DNA of 64,000 nucleotides, taken from NCBI GenBank assembly GCA_964019135.1, contig CAXHSH010000379.1, positions 434,001-498,000 of the forward strand, read 5' to 3'. Shown here piece after piece: positions 44,512-58,810 of the stretch. The notes beneath the pieces are model-generated. The model was not told where the DNA came from and searched no databases. It worked only from the letters and a program-made list of their open reading frames with translations. Made by a program: the position numbers and the translations under genes. The stretch comes from Arenicola marina (taxonomy: Eukaryota; Annelida; Polychaeta; Arenicolidae). Each line of letters starts with the position of its first letter. Position 1 is the stretch's first letter.

Positions 44512-47500
44512 CTAACGATACTGATTAGGTGTATCAGCATCATAGTCATATTGAGGGATAATTGACGTACTCATCGAGGCAATTCTAGTGCCACCAGAGT
44601 CGCAGCCATCACAGCCGAACCACACTTCTTCATCAGTCTCCTCCTCAGACTTGCCGCACTCTGGACATCTGTCGGCCACAGGTAGCGGTGCCGGTGGCAG
44701 TACCAACGGGTCTTCTTCGTCCTTGTCGCAATCCATTTGAATATGGACTTGCGGCACCGTTAATCCGTCCCGCAAGCCATCCATGTCCCAATATCTACAC
44801 GAAGAAAGTATTAAGAAGTGATTACTTTTCGGTTACGACTTAATTTGAGCGAGACATGTGGTAATAACATGAAGCAAATTAAGGGATTGTTGTCTGCCCC
44901 TCCATCGAGCACGGAAATTTGCAGAGCAGCTGCATCAAGTGCCACGTCCCATAGTTCTACGTACATGTACGTGTATCCCCCCCCAAAAAAACAAAACAAA
45001 CAAAAAACAGAAACACCAATACACGCACGCGGAGTGAGGTGACACGATAACTTATTGACCATGCCATTTCTAAAGAATTATTTAATGAGTGCTAGGGTGA
45101 TCAAATCAGATAAATACTTGGAATACACTTTTCATGACGCGTGTGTGTAACGAAAACGAAAAGTTGCATCATACCACTCCACCCAATACCATTAAAAATT
45201 GTAGGAACAAGAACAAACCTTTTCTCCACCTTCTCGACATGTGAAACGAAAGAGGGCCACATGTTGACAGCTACCACTTTCTGCCGCCCTTCAAGAAAAA
45301 GCCGGTGGACGTCCTCCATGGATTGGGAAGTATTGTTCCGGGCCACATGACTTTCTCCACCGCCCATACCATCTCAATCGGGTTGAGATCGCAATGGTAG
45401 GGCGGCAGCCGAAGGACTGTGTGGCCGGCCTCCTCGGCGAGGACATCCACACGGTATTTTTTGGAAGGGCGGTTCTGCTTGACAAGCTGTGCCAGCTCGG
45501 GCTTAAGCACGTCATCTGTTGTGACAATTCCTGGAAACAAATTAAAAATTTAATATGCAATTTAGCTGCGAAGCCAGGTTATAAACTAAATACTACACAA
45601 ATATGGAGAGTTCTACTGTCATAGGCACCTCAGTAATTACCAGTAAATGTTGGCAATGTGGTAATGCACCAAATGATATGTTTTGTAAAGACATAAATAC
45701 TGCAGACAAATTGTTATTATAGCCCTAGAAGGCAGTAATTTTAGTATGGAAACAGCCGCTTTCTTGGCTCACTTGTGGTCAGACAATGAATTCAATTAAA
45801 TCCTTAGTTACAAATTAACAGTTGTGAACGTTACACATTGTGCTTTGTATTTTTGCCTTGGTTAATCATTCAACATTATATTTATATCCACTTGCCTCAA
45901 AATATTGATTTCCACACAACACCTATGAACTATTCCTGACTAACTAGTTATGGATTGATTTCAGTTCCATCAGTTACTAGAGTTACCTCTTGCAATAAAT
46001 TAATTTAAACACTCGATAACGTACGGTACTCGTGTAACGAAGTGTAATACTTGTAATGCCAGAGTGTAGTTTGAGAATGTTTAATACTGGCCGTTTCTAT
46101 ATATGTGTTGCAACCGGGGTCAACATTGGACAACCCTGGAAAATCGTAGCGAGTCCGTAGCGAGTCCAATTTTTTTGGAGATAGCCCCGGTTCTTTTCGG
46201 TATATAAACCGGGAAGGACCGGATAGGGCCGGGGTAAACCGTAGCCAACACCGGCATAGTGTGAGCTAGGCTTTACACATAAATAAATAGTTTGATTGTC
46301 TTACCACAATGAGACAAAAAGGGCCCATATTCAGATTCTTACTACAGTTTACTCAAACAGAACTATCGCTGAGGTGCTTAGTATAGATTCTATACTTTTC
46401 TCTGTTAACCAAGCTTTCATTTATTCTTTTCTGCTTGATGAGGTTGGGCAGCGACATTCATCCGTCAAGACTGTGTGGTAGGGCGCATTGTCAATGACAA
46501 CTACCCCTCGCGGAGGGAGACCTGGCAGTAGTTACTCTTTGAACCAAGTCTCAAAGCGGGGACCGTCCATTTCAGCGTGGTAGTCGCCCGAACTACTGTT
46601 TGCCCTGAAAGTTTATAAACATTTCATTTTATTTATATGAGCGATAAATTTATAAACCATGGCAAGTAACCGGGTTCGTGTGGGAGAGGGGTCCTAAGTG
46701 TAGGATTTAATACTCTAAATGTTCTACGGCATGATATCCGAGACCTGCCTAATTTTTTTTGGGAAAATAGTCCATAAAAATCTATATTTTTATTTTACAG
46801 TTATTTAGGCAATTGCAAACTTCAAATTTCTTGTACATTAATATGGGCATTTGCCACAGATATTTTACATCGTGCGGGTCTTGTTCATTAGTATTACAGC
46901 TACATATTTATAAAATAACCCACATAAATCATAGGTGACATAGCAAAACGTACACATTTTATATGGATACACTTGTGTGTTTCTTACCTGAAGATCAATG
47001 ACGCGCCCTCGATGAAGCCGTCCTTGCCACCAGCGTCCACCACAATCCACCTGAGAAACAAAACGGTTCCGTATGCTATCAAAAGATCATTAAGTCCGCT
47101 ATATCGCGTTACATGCTGGGGTCGGATTCAGGATTTGGGAAATAGGTGGCTTCGCGAGACTCCAGGATAGCCGACTCTGGTTGTGAGGTAACCAAATTAG
47201 TCCGAAAGAGGCCTAAATGTCCGTGAGTTTTTATTTTGGCGGGGGAGGAGTCGAAAGAATTTCCTTAGCTTGGAAGAAATGAAAATGCGCATTAAGGCGA
47301 TAGCGGATGCATTTCGTGAAAAAAAAACGGTATTTAACGATATCAAACATAATATGCTATACATTTTTTTCCTTGACATTTATCATAAAGATTTGAAGTC
47401 ATGATCGACCAGGCATCGTGTTGCCACAACAAACAATTCAATTGTTCAATACTTCAAGAAAAAATTATAATATGCTAACCGCCCACCTCTCCCTGGTTCG

Positions 47501-48528
47501 ATTTTCTTTTTACGCTTGTGTTGGTCTGACTGCCATTCTTTGGTTGGTGCATGTCCGGCATTAACCCAAGTTTCATCCAGGTAGATGATGGGACGACCTT
47601 CGGCTTTGAAGGCCTGCAGCTGACGCAGATATTGGCGGCTCCACGTAACAATATCATTCCTTTCACACAAGGTTCCATTTGCCTTGCTGTTGTCATGGCG
47701 ATCATATCTGCCTTATAAATCAGGGCTAGTGATAAAGATACAATTTTTTTTCGCTGATATATTTTTAACGTAAACTTACTCGTTTATACAGTTTCGCTGC
47801 GCATTTTACACAAGATTATTTCGAGCCGAAATTAGGTTTTTTCTTTTAGTATTAAACTCAGTTTTTCATAAAACCAGTTTTGTTTCAATTCTGAAATAAA
47901 CGTTACAGTAATTTGAAGTAATTCCATAAGAATTACAATATATTACGCTGAAAAGGGTCTGAGTAATGTTAAGCCATATATACTATATCATTCCCGCCAA
48001 TTTCACTGGATGATCCTTACTCGAAACCAAGGGTCTTGAGGCTCATGCGAAGAGTGGTGGCAGAAATGTCAATGTCGAACGCCACCAGTTGGGCCCGAAG
48101 AGTATACACGTTTAACACTTATCCCTTGTTTAGTTTTTGCACGACCTGTAAGTATGAGTAAAATACATGAAACGTAAAATATGATGTATTGGTTTCTTTG
48201 AAACTACAACCACTGACAATGTTTGTTAAATTCTTCGCAGAATATTTATTGCATTATCGTTTCCTCGGCGCTAAATAACGCTTTAAGTAAATTTAAAATA
48301 TATGAAAAGAGCCCAAATGCCAATTAGCGTCCTAAAGTGCATGTTATCCGCGTAATACATAGCATCATCGACGGTATACATGCGCAAAAGCGATTTAACA
48401 ACTGCAATTACAAAATTAGTTAAGAGACCACGTACCTGTCTCCTAATCACATCCAGATCGAAGTTATCGACCTTGGCCGGCCGCCCCTGTTTCTTATGCT
48501 CAGTTTTTGAAAGAAAATGTGCCATCAT
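44512..48528 (-). pseudogene. decayed intron-containing DDE_3 (Tc1/IS630-like) transposase with PHD-type finger
   Basis: Exons with consistent GT-AG borders on the minus strand: 48,528-48,436; 48,145-48,021; 47,707-47,480; 47,050-46,988; from 46,604 to about 46,400 (end unclear); 45,530-45,219; from 44,794 to about 44,515. Catalytic segments are kept: first D in IIYLDETWVNAGH, second D in VVVIDNAPYHT, E in DLNPIEMVWA. The tail has a PHD-like pattern (CPECGKS...WFGCDGCD, then WWH and C in another frame). Lesions: in-frame stops in exon 2 (near 48,118) and twice in exon 5, a frameshift after MVWA in exon 6, and one in the finger. The intron/exon plan and sequence match a transposase-derived family common in invertebrates. 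No terminal repeats were found. Confidence 0.75.
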
Positions 48529-48934
48529 GTGTAACTATCAAATCGTACATACTGGTGTTTTATCTATATTAATATAAGTTAATAACACGTGCGCAAGAAG
48601 CAGGTTAAGGACCTTAAATCAAGCCGTTTTTCAGTTTTGCACGGAATGGAGCAGCGGGGCGTGGTGGGGGGGGGGCATAGGGAATAAACCAAACACCCAC
48701 GCGCAGGGGCAAAAGATGAAATCCTTGGTTGCGTCAATTGTCCACTCTTGTAATATTTACAATCACTCTTGGTAAGCGGGCTGCGGTTCACTTGTGTAAA
48801 TGGTCTCATGAATCTTTCTTATTAGAGACCACGAAATTTTTAAATACTATCATTCATGCTCTGGACTGAAATTATGGTTGACCCTAATATGGAAGATACC
48901 AAACCAGACCAGAGGTGTCCTCCAACCACATCAT

Positions 48935-51625
48935 TTAATTACCATGAACAGAGAAGCACGAGCAGGTCTTCAAGCATAGATTCTATTCCTCAATTCCTTT
49001 AATGGTAGGAATTCCTTTAATGGTAGGAATCCCTTTTTATACCAAAAATTTCTTTTCAACATATCAAGCTGTACACGGATGCTTCATCGGAGATAGGATT
49101 TGGGGTAGTCTTCGGCAAAAAATGGACATGCGGTCGTTGGGATTTTAGCCACACTTCATCAGAAATCACTCTCTTGGAATTGTAACCAATCGTACTGGCC
49201 TTGGAATTATTTGGTTGTTACCTGAAAAATCACAGTGTCCTCATGATGACAGACAATGAAAGAGTAGCACACATTATCAATAAGATGACCTCTAATAATC
49301 AAAATATCATGACGCTAGTACGCAGACTAACAATTCTTTGCTTAAAATTCAACGTTTATCTACAAAACATATTCCAGGACTGCAAAACTTAATCGCAGAT
49401 GCATTATCTCGCTTCCAGATAGCACGAGCCAAGAACGTTGCCCCCTGGCTCGAAACAAACCAAACACACATTCCACCAGGGCTCACGTTAGAAGCCATGT
49501 TGAACCGGAATTTGCCCTAGTTAAAGCTGCTTCTGCACCATCGACCCGTGCGGCCTACAAACGATCGTTATTGGATATCAAAGCATATATGCTATCACAT
49601 TATCCACAAGAATCTTGGTTTCCCATATCGTCTTCCAAACTGGGAAAATATATTTGGCATCTGTTTGAATCTAAATACAGCACAACCTCAATATACTCAA
49701 AATCCTCCTCTGATGTATTTGCACACAAAGTGTTTAGTTACGCAGATCCAACTGGAACCTTCTGCATCAAAACATTATTGTCGGGAGCACGAAAGCTGTG
49801 TGAAATACCAGACACCAGGTTACCAATAGATAAGTCAATTTTAACTAAATTGGTGAAAGCTACCGCTATGGTGACAAGTTCCTCATACTTAAGCACATGT
49901 ATTTCGGCCATGTTTCTACTTTCCTTCCATGCATTCCTCTGAATCGGGGAAATCACCAGAATGCCTGGGAAATCAATTGGACGACTGCTTCAGTTGAGTG
50001 ATAAGTTTCCGGAAAGAAGGTGATTTGACGGTGTCAATGTATGTACGTTTCAGACAATACAAACACAGCTCTGACAGTGATCCAGTAAAGTTAGAAATTA
50101 ACACAAAACCGCATGATTGCCCTTGTAGAGGGACGCTGTGGCGTGCCGCCCAGCTCACCTTATATTAACGTCGCGGTCACACGGCGATTGCTGGAGGGTT
50201 CATGGGGTCTCGCCCACCCAAATGACTGGTGGAAGAGAAGAACATTAATTATATTAGGTCCAGGACTAAGTGTCACGTTACCCGACGTAGAGCTCTCTTT
50301 GTACAGTCATTTATGGTAACATGAAAGAGAGAACGCTTAGGTCGACAAAACAAGGGAGCACGAATCCCACGTTTCAAGGTCAGGCAACGCTCTGTAGGCG
50401 ACGCCCTGTATGAATCATTGTTATCAAGATACACTAATGGTGTGGGTCATGCCTACCCCAATGGCTTCGTAGAGAGAGAAAGCGTGGGTTCCGCAAGCCC
50501 GACACTTGGTATCAGCTTACCCGACGTCGAGCCCTCTATGTGTAGCCAAACGCGGTTCCCCAAAGCGTCAGGCCCGGACCTTACAGTAAATAACAAAGGT
50601 GGGCCAATTTCAAAGGGTTGAAGTGATTTGTGTGACAGCATGTACAGGTCTATTGTAAATAACGTTATGTATACAATTGGAAATAGCTTAGGTGGCATTC
50701 ACGTGATAATTGAAAGCCCTGGGGGTGTAAGCCAATCAGGAGCTTACAGATAGAGTCGTGTGAGAATGTCAACCAATAGGAGTACGATTTAACCAGTAGC
50801 ATGTGAGGACCAATGGTGCATAAATACCAGCGGTTCAGGAGTAGCAGGGTAACCGGGGAGTGACCACGAACCAGGAGAGAGAACCAGGAACGAACCAAGG
50901 ACTCAGACCAGAACCCAAGACCAGAGATGACCAGGAGAGCAGAGCAGTGAAGAACCATGGCTCAGCGGTTTGACATCGGCCATGGTGAACACCCCCAAGA
51001 CAAGCGTCAAGATCTGGTTCGTTCCGCTGCCACCTCCCGAGTCTACTGGTACCCGAGTATATTATTTAGATGATATTATAATCTACGTATAACAACACAA
51101 CGAAAAGTACGCTGAACAATGATGGTTGAAGAACTGATGAACTCTGTAGATAAGGTTAATAAATATTAGTATTCATTATATATGTCTGTCCTTGTTGACT
51201 CTGTTCGTTGTATGGCTTGCAAATAAGTCCAGGTGTCTGTTACACGCCCTGGCCGGACCCCGATATCAGGTTACATATGTGTCAAGATTCCACCTCAGAT
51301 CATCACGGTCTATTGAGCAGGGTCTTCACACCCTGTCAAATACCTGAGAAGGTTTATCAAATATCGCGGTATTACACCTGGACCATTATTTGTCTTACAA
51401 AACGGACAACCTAAATAGATGTTCACACATTATTTAAACAAATGCTTGAATCACAATAGGCATAGAAACATCACATTATAAATGACATTCCTTTCGCATT
51501 GGCGCGGCAACATCTGCAGCAGCTGCAGGTTTATCAGTACTGCAGATAAAAGCACTGGGAAGGTGGAAATCAGACGCTTTCAAGCGATATATTCGCATAA
51601 AGAATAGTAAGATGGATCTCTAAAT
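48935..51625 (+). mobile_element. DIRS-like tyrosine-recombinase retrotransposon fossil
   Basis: The 5' part is missing. Recognisable parts: the RNase H region (about 49,070-49,430, beginning LYTDASSEIGFGVVFG and ending in HIPGLQNLIADALSRFQ), then the N-terminal part of a tyrosine recombinase (49,550-49,960, with SAMFLLSFHAFL), and its C-terminal part (51,330-51,620, with LGRWKSDAFKRYIRI). A ~1.1-kb LTR-like insertion divides the recombinase. The copy has several breaks and is an old fossil. Repeated CTCAGC(A/C/T)GGGGCTGA words at 51,640-51,945 may be its 3' end. Confidence 0.75.
50137..51244 (+). mobile_element. probable solo LTR inserted in the DIRS fossil
   Basis: It starts TGTGGCGTG and ends CTGTTACA. 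ACGC stands directly before it (50,133-50,136) and again at the right edge (51,244-51,247), a likely 4-bp target duplication overlapping the last base. A TATA-like GCATAAATACC lies at about 50,819 and AATAAATATT at about 51,160, in the order expected of an LTR. There is no internal retroelement sequence. Family not determined. Confidence 0.55.
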
Positions 51626-51639
51626 AATCCGGTACTAGG

Positions 51640-52073
51640 TCAGCTCAGCAGGGGCTGAGGATCAAAACCTTTCCGTGTTTATTATACAATAATATGGCTA
51701 CGATTATAATATGATCTATAGTTTCAGTTCATGCCGCGCTTGACATAGTTGGGTGAACAATGTTCAGTTAAGGAGATTCTACGGGGAGTGTCCACAACAA
51801 TACGGACATGGCGTGAAGTGTTTCGCTCAGCCGGGGCTGAGAAACACCTAGCGTCAAGGTGTACACCATGAGATGGACAGTTTTGTGTACGATTCGTGCA
51901 TCGAATCCATATTAAAAAATACGTTTAGCTCAGCTGGGGCTGAAAAAACCTTATATATATATATATAATATATAGACTTGTTTTCACAATGTTATATATT
52001 CTCATGTCCACTAATAGTAAAAGCCCAAATTGTATGCATAAAGCATACTTTTCGCATACATCCATCTACCGAT
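51640..52073. other. DIRS 3' region and AT-rich DNA
   Basis: Four CTCAGC-GGGGCTGA-type words recur (51,641; 51,830; 51,930), probably part of the terminal repeats of the DIRS element. A short TATATA tract follows, then the satellite begins. Confidence 0.4.
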
Positions 52074-55000
52074 GTACTGCTCAAAACACTCGGTTATAGG
52101 GATATACTGTAAAAAAACACTCGGTTATAGCGAAATATTGTACAAAACACTCGCTTTTAAGGATATAATACACCCAACACTCAGGTATAACGACAAACGG
52201 TACAAAACACTCGGCTTTAGTGATATGCAACACAAACAAACATGGTTCGATCATTTTCTTGACCAAAACACTCGATTCTACCGATATGCTACTCAAAACA
52301 CTCGCTTTTAGGAATATACTACACGAAGCACTCGGTTATAGGGATATGCTGTACAAAACACTCGGTAATAGCGACATACTCTACAACACACCCGGTTTTA
52401 ATGATATACTACTCAAAACACTCGCTTTTAGGGATATACAACATCAAACACTTAGTTATAGCGGCATACTCTACAAATCACTCGGCTTTAGCGATATACA
52501 ACACAAACACACATGGTTCCATCATTTTATTATCCAAAACACTCGGTTCTAACGATATACTACTCAAAACACTCGGTTTTAAGGATGTATTACATATAAC
52601 ACTCAATTACAGCGATATACGGTTAAAACACTCGGTTATGGCGAAATATTGTACAAAACACTCGGTTTTAGCGACATACTAGGGAAGCACACCAGATTCC
52701 AGTATTCCCCTTAACAAAACACCGGGTACGAGCGATATACTGCTCAAAACACTCGGTTTTAGGGACATACTACGCAAAACACTCGGTTATAGCGACATAC
52801 TGCACAAAACACACTCGGTTTTAGCGATGTATTATTCAACACACTCGCTTTTAGGGATATACTACACCAAACTCTCAGGTATAGCGACATACAGTACATA
52901 ACACTCGGCTTTAGTGATATACAACACAAACAAACATGATTCGATCATTTTCTTGACCAAAACACTCGGGTCTACCGATATACTGCTCAAAACACTCGGT
53001 TTTAGGGATATACTACACCAAACTCTCAGGTATAGCGACATACGGTACATAACACTCGGCTTTAGTGATATACAACACAAACAAACATGATTCGATCGTT
53101 TTCTTGACCAAAACACTCGGTTCTACCGATATGCTACTCAAAACACTCGGTTTTAGGGATATACTACACCAAACTCTCAGGTATAGCGACATACGGTACA
53201 TAACACTCGGCTTTAGTGATATACAACACAAACAAACATGATTCGATCGTTTTCTTGACCAAAACACTCGGTTCTACCGATATGCTACTCAAAACACTCG
53301 CTTTTAGGGATATACTACACGAAGCACTCGGTTATAGGTATATACTGTACAAAACACTCGGTAATAGCGACATGCTATAAAACACACCCGGTTTTAATGA
53401 TATACTACTCAAAACACTCGCTTTTGGGGATATACTACATCAAACACTTAGTTAGAGCGGCACACTCTACAAATCACTCGGCTTTAGCGATATACAACAC
53501 AAACACACATGGTTCGATCATTTTATTAACCAAAACACTCGGTTCTAACGATATACTACTCAAAGCACTCTGCTTTAGAATTTACTACATATAATACTCA
53601 ATTATAGCGATATACTGTTTAAGACACTCGGTTAGAGCGAAATATTGTACAAAACACTCGGTTTTAGCGACATGCTAGGGAAGCACACCATATTCCAGTA
53701 TTCCACTTCCCAAAACACTCGGTACGAGCGGTACACTGCTCAAAACACTATTCGGTTTGAGGGACATACTGCGCAAAACACTCGGTTATAGCAACATACT
53801 GCACAAAACACACTCGGTTTTAGCGATATACTGTTCAAAACACTCGCTTTCAAGGATTTACTATACAAAACTCGCAGGTATGGCGACAAACGGTACAAAA
53901 CACTCGGCTTTAGCGATTTACAACACAAACAAACATGATTCGATCATTTTCTTGACCAAAACACTCGGTTCTACCGATATGCTACTCAACACACTCGCTT
54001 TTAGGGATATACTACACCAAACTCTCAGGTATAGCGACATACGGTACATAAGACTCGGCTGTAGTGATATACAACACAAACAAACATGGTTCGATCGTTT
54101 TCTTTACCAAAACACTCGGTTCTACCGATATGCTACTCAAAACATTCGCTTTTAGGGATATACTACACGAAGCACTCGGTTATAGGTATATACTGTACAA
54201 AACGCTCGGTAATAGCGACATACTCTACAACACACTCGGTTTTAATGATATACTACTCAAAACACTCGCTTTTGGGGATATACTACATCAAACACTTAGT
54301 TATAGCGGCATGCTCTACAAATCAGTCGGCTTTAGCGATATACAACACAAACACACATGGTTCGATCATTTTATTAACCAAAACACTCGGTTCTAACGAT
54401 ATGCTACTCAAAACATTCTGTTTTAAGGATTTACTGCATATAACACTCGGTTATAGCGATATACTGTAAAAACACTCGGTTATAGCGACATATTGTACAA
54501 AACACTCGGTTTTAGCGACATACTAGGGAAGCACACCAGATTCCAGTATTCCACATCCCAAAACACTCAGTAAGAGCGATATACTGCTCAATACACCCGG
54601 TACGAGCGATATACTACTCAAAACACTCGGTTTTAGGGACATACTACGCAAAACACTCGGTTATAGCGACATACTGCACAAAACAGCACTCGGTTTTAGG
54701 GATATACTACACCAAACTCTCAGGTATAGGGACAAACGGTACAAAACACTCGGCTTTTGTGATATACAACACAAACAAACATGATTCGATCATTTTCTTG
54801 ACCAAAACACTCGGTTCTACCGATATGCTACCCCGAGCACTGGGTTTTAGGGATTTACTATACAAAACACTCGGTTATAACGACGTACGGTACAAAACAC
54901 TCGGCTTTAGCGATATACAACACAAACAGACATGATTCGATCATTTTCTTGACCAAAACCCTCGGTTCTGCCGATATGCTACTCAAAACACTCGCTTTTA

Positions 55001-58000
55001 GGGATATACTACACGAAGCACTCGGTTATAGGGATATACGGGACAAAACACTCGGTAATAGCGACATACTGCACAAAACACACTCGGTTTTAGCGATATA
55101 TTATTCAAAACACTGGCTTTTAGGGATATACTACACCAAACTCTCAGGTATAGCGACATACGGTACAAAAGCACTCGGCTTTAGCGATATACAAATCAAA
55201 CAAACATGATTCCATCATTTTCTTGACCAAAACACTCGGTTCTACCGATATACTACTGCTCAAAGCACTGAGTTTTAGGGATTTACTATACAAAACACTC
55301 GGTTATAACGACGTACGGTACAAAACACTCGGCTTTAGCGATATACAACACAAACAGACATGATTCGATCATTTTCTTGACCAAAACCCTCGGTTCTGCC
55401 GATATGCCACTCAAAACACTCGCTTTTAGGGATATACTACACGAAGCACTCGGTTATAGGGATATACGGGACAAAACACTCGGTAATAGCGACATACTGC
55501 ACAAAACACACTCGGTTTTAGCGATATATTATTCAAAACACTGGCTTTTAGGGATATACTACACCAAACTCTCAGGTATAGCGACATACGGTACAAAAGC
55601 ACTCGGCTTTAGTGATAAACAAATCAAACAAACATGATTCCATCATTTTCTTGACCAAAACCCTCGGTTCTGCCGATATGCTACTCAAAACACTCGCTTT
55701 TAGGGATATACTACACGAAGCACTCGGTTATAGGGATATACGGGACAAAACACTCGGTAATAGCGACATACTGCACAAAACACACTCGGTTTTAGCGATA
55801 TATTATTCAAAACACTGGCTTTTAGGGATATACTACACCAAACTCTCAGGTATAGCGACATACGGTACAAAAGCACTCGGCTTTAGCGATATACAAATCA
55901 AACAAACATGATTCCATCATTTTCTTGACCAAAACACTCGGTTCTACCGATATGCTACCCCGAGCACTGGGTTTTAGGGATTTACTATACAAAACACTCG
56001 GTTATAACGACGTACGGTACAAAACACTCGGCTTTAGCGATATACAACACAAACAGACATGATTCGATCATTTTCTTGACCAAAACCCTCGGTTCTGCCG
56101 ATATGCTACTCAAAACACTCGCTTTTAGGGATATACTACACGAAGCACTCGGTTATAGGGATATACGGGACAAAACACTCGGTAATAGCGACATACTGCA
56201 CAAAACACACTCGGTTTTAGCGATATATTATTCAAAACACTGGCTTTTAGGGATATACTACACCAAACTCTCAGGTATAGCGACATACGGTACAAAAGCA
56301 CTCGGCTTTAGTGATAAACAAATCAAACAAACATGATTCCATCATTTTCTTGACCAAAACACTCGGTTCTACCGATATACTACTGCTCAAAGCACTGGGT
56401 TTTAGGGATTTACTATACAAAACACTCGGTTATAACGACGTACGGTACAAAACACTCGGCTTTAGCGATATACAACACAAACAAACATGATTCCATCATT
56501 TTCTTGACCAAAACACTCGGTTCTACCGATATACTACTGCTCAAAGCACTGAGTTTTAGGGATTTACTATACAAAACACTCGGTTATAACGACGTACGGT
56601 ACAAAACACTCGGCTTTAGCGATATACAACACAAACAAACATGATTCCATCATTTTCTTGACCAAAACACTCGGTTCTACCGATATACTACTGCTCAAAG
56701 CACTCGCTTTTATGGATATACTACACGAAGTACTCAGTTATAGGGATATACGGGACAAAACACTCGGTAATAGCGACATACTCTATAACACATTCGGTTT
56801 TAATGATATACTACTCAAAACACTCACTTTTAGGGATATACTCCATTAAACACTTAGTTATAGCGGCATACTCTACAAATCATTCGGCTTTAGCGATATG
56901 CAACACAAACACACATGGTTCGATCATTTTATTAACCAAAACACTCGATTCTAACGATATGCTACTCAAAACACTCGGTTTGAAGGATTTACTGCATATA
57001 ACACTCGGTTATAGCGATATACTGTAAAAACACTTTGTTATAGAGACAATTGTTACAAAACACTCGGTTTTAGCGACATACTAGGAAAGCACACCAGATT
57101 CCAGTCATCCACATCCTAAAACACTAGGTAAGAGCGATATACTGCTCAAAACACTCGGTTTTAGGGACATACTACGCAAAACACTCGGTTATAGCCACAT
57201 ACTGCACAAACCACACTCGGTTTTAGCGATATACTATTCAAAACACTCGCTTTCAGGGGCATACAACTAAAACCTTCGCTTTTAGGGATATACAACATCA
57301 AACACTTAGTTATAGCGGCATACTCTACAAATCACTCGGCTTTAGCGATATACAACACAAACACACCTGGTTCGATCATTTTATTAACCAAAACACTCGG
57401 TTCTAACGATATACTAGTCAAAACACTATTTTAAGGATTTACTGCATATAACACTCAATTATAGCGATATATTTTTACAAACACTCGGTTATAGCGAAAT
57501 ATTGTACAAAACACACTCGGTTTTAGCGATATATTATTCAAAACACTCGCTTTTAGGGTTATACTACACCAAACTCTCAGGTATAGCGACATACGGTACA
57601 AAAGCACTCGGCTTTAGTGATAAACAAATCAAACAAACATGATTCCATCATTTTCTTGACCAAAACACTCGGTTCTACCGATATACTACTGCTCAAAGCA
57701 CTGGGTTTTAGGGATTTACTATACAAAACACTCGGTTATAACGACGTACGGTACAAAACACTCGGCTTTAGCATCATTTTATTAACCAAAACACTCGATT
57801 CTAACGATATACTACTCAAAACACTCGGTTTGAAGGATTTACTGCATATAACACGCGGTTATAGCGATATACTGTAAAAACACTTGGTTATAGAGACAAA
57901 TGTTACAAAGCACTCGGTTTTAGCGACATACTAGGGAAGCACACCAGATTCCAGTATTCCACATCCCAAAACACTCGCTAAGAGCGATATACTGCTCAAT

Positions 58001-58027
58001 ACACTCGGTACGAGCGATATACTGCAG
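52074..58027. repeat. 6-kb satellite of ~30-bp monomers with higher-order repeats
   Basis: The array is built from ~30-bp monomers containing CAAAACACTCGG and AGCGATATAC. Variants include CTCGCTTTTAGGGATATACT and CAAACAAACATGATTCGATC. Higher-order units recur: a block starting TTGACCAAAACCCTCGG at 54,949, 55,377, 55,651 and 56,076 (spacings 428, 274, 425 bp), and another with spacing 154 bp at 56,362, 56,516 and 56,670. Because the monomer is 30 bp, forward frames read degenerate decapeptides such as DILYKTLGFS. Higher-order spacings not divisible by three break them, so coding is unlikely. Confidence 0.92.
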
Positions 58028-58171
58028 TAGTGAGAGCTGAGGGATTAGCTACCCCCATGACCCCCTCACCCCCTCCCCCCCTGTGGTCGCGCTCTAGCGC
58101 AGACCGAAAATTTTGAAATATCGATTTGAAAATGCCGGTCACGAGTTAATGAGATCATTAATTTTTGTCAA
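58028..58171. other. satellite border
   Basis: C-rich tract (CCCCCTCACCCCCTCCCCCC) at the edge of the satellite. No gene. Confidence 0.4.
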
Positions 58172-58400
58172 AAGTCTTTGTTTCCGTCCTATAGCACGGG
58201 GTATAATTACCATAAATTACGATGTAAATAGCTAATTAAGCTGTCAACAAGGTTATTCATAATTGCTTGAAGTCTTTGTTTCCGCGTTATAGAACGGGGT
58301 ATAAATAGTATAAATTAGTATGTAAATAGGTATATTCAACAAGGTTATTAATCATTGTTTGTCTATGTTCTCGTGCTATAGTACGAGTGAATGAAGTTGG
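58172..58400. repeat. ~98-bp degenerate tandem repeat
   Basis: AAGTCTTTGTTTCCG...TATAG.ACGGGGTATAA recurs at 58,172 and 58,270. A weaker third copy (CTATGTTCTCGTGCTATAGTACG) lies near 58,363. Each copy is followed by AACAAGGTTATT-like sequence. Confidence 0.6.
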
Positions 58401-58810
58401 TTGAAGTCTTCAATCTGCGATCAAGTACTATTATGAATAGGTAATAGATGAACAAGTCATTGTGCTTTGATGAAACAGTAAATCATTTAATCGCTATAGA
58501 TATCGCCATGTAAACTGTATATTCTCGCGTTACAGTACGATTAATCGTCAATGACACGTGTATATAATCAATGTAATCAGACCATGTGAGATCCTATAAG
58601 CTGTGTAATATGTTTGTTTGTTTGTAAAAACCATAGGATATGTTTCGAGTAAACCATATTAACGCAAATACAATCATCCATTTTGCAATTTTTTTATTCC
58701 TATATCACTACATGAATACCATTACCCGCTACAACATCTATCGTGGTCAAAAAAAAAACTTAGTATCACAAAAATATACACCTTCATATCATATTATTAT
58801 ACATGACAAT
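58401..58810. other. no gene seen
   Basis: AT-rich stretch between the satellite border and the virus-like genes. Confidence 0.35.

Noticed and set aside
52072-57877. Many plus-strand frames with TLGFSDI-like repeats, as if a repeat protein gene
   Set aside because: Higher-order spacings of 154 and 274 bp shift the frame, stops recur, and no splice plan was found; a satellite explains it.
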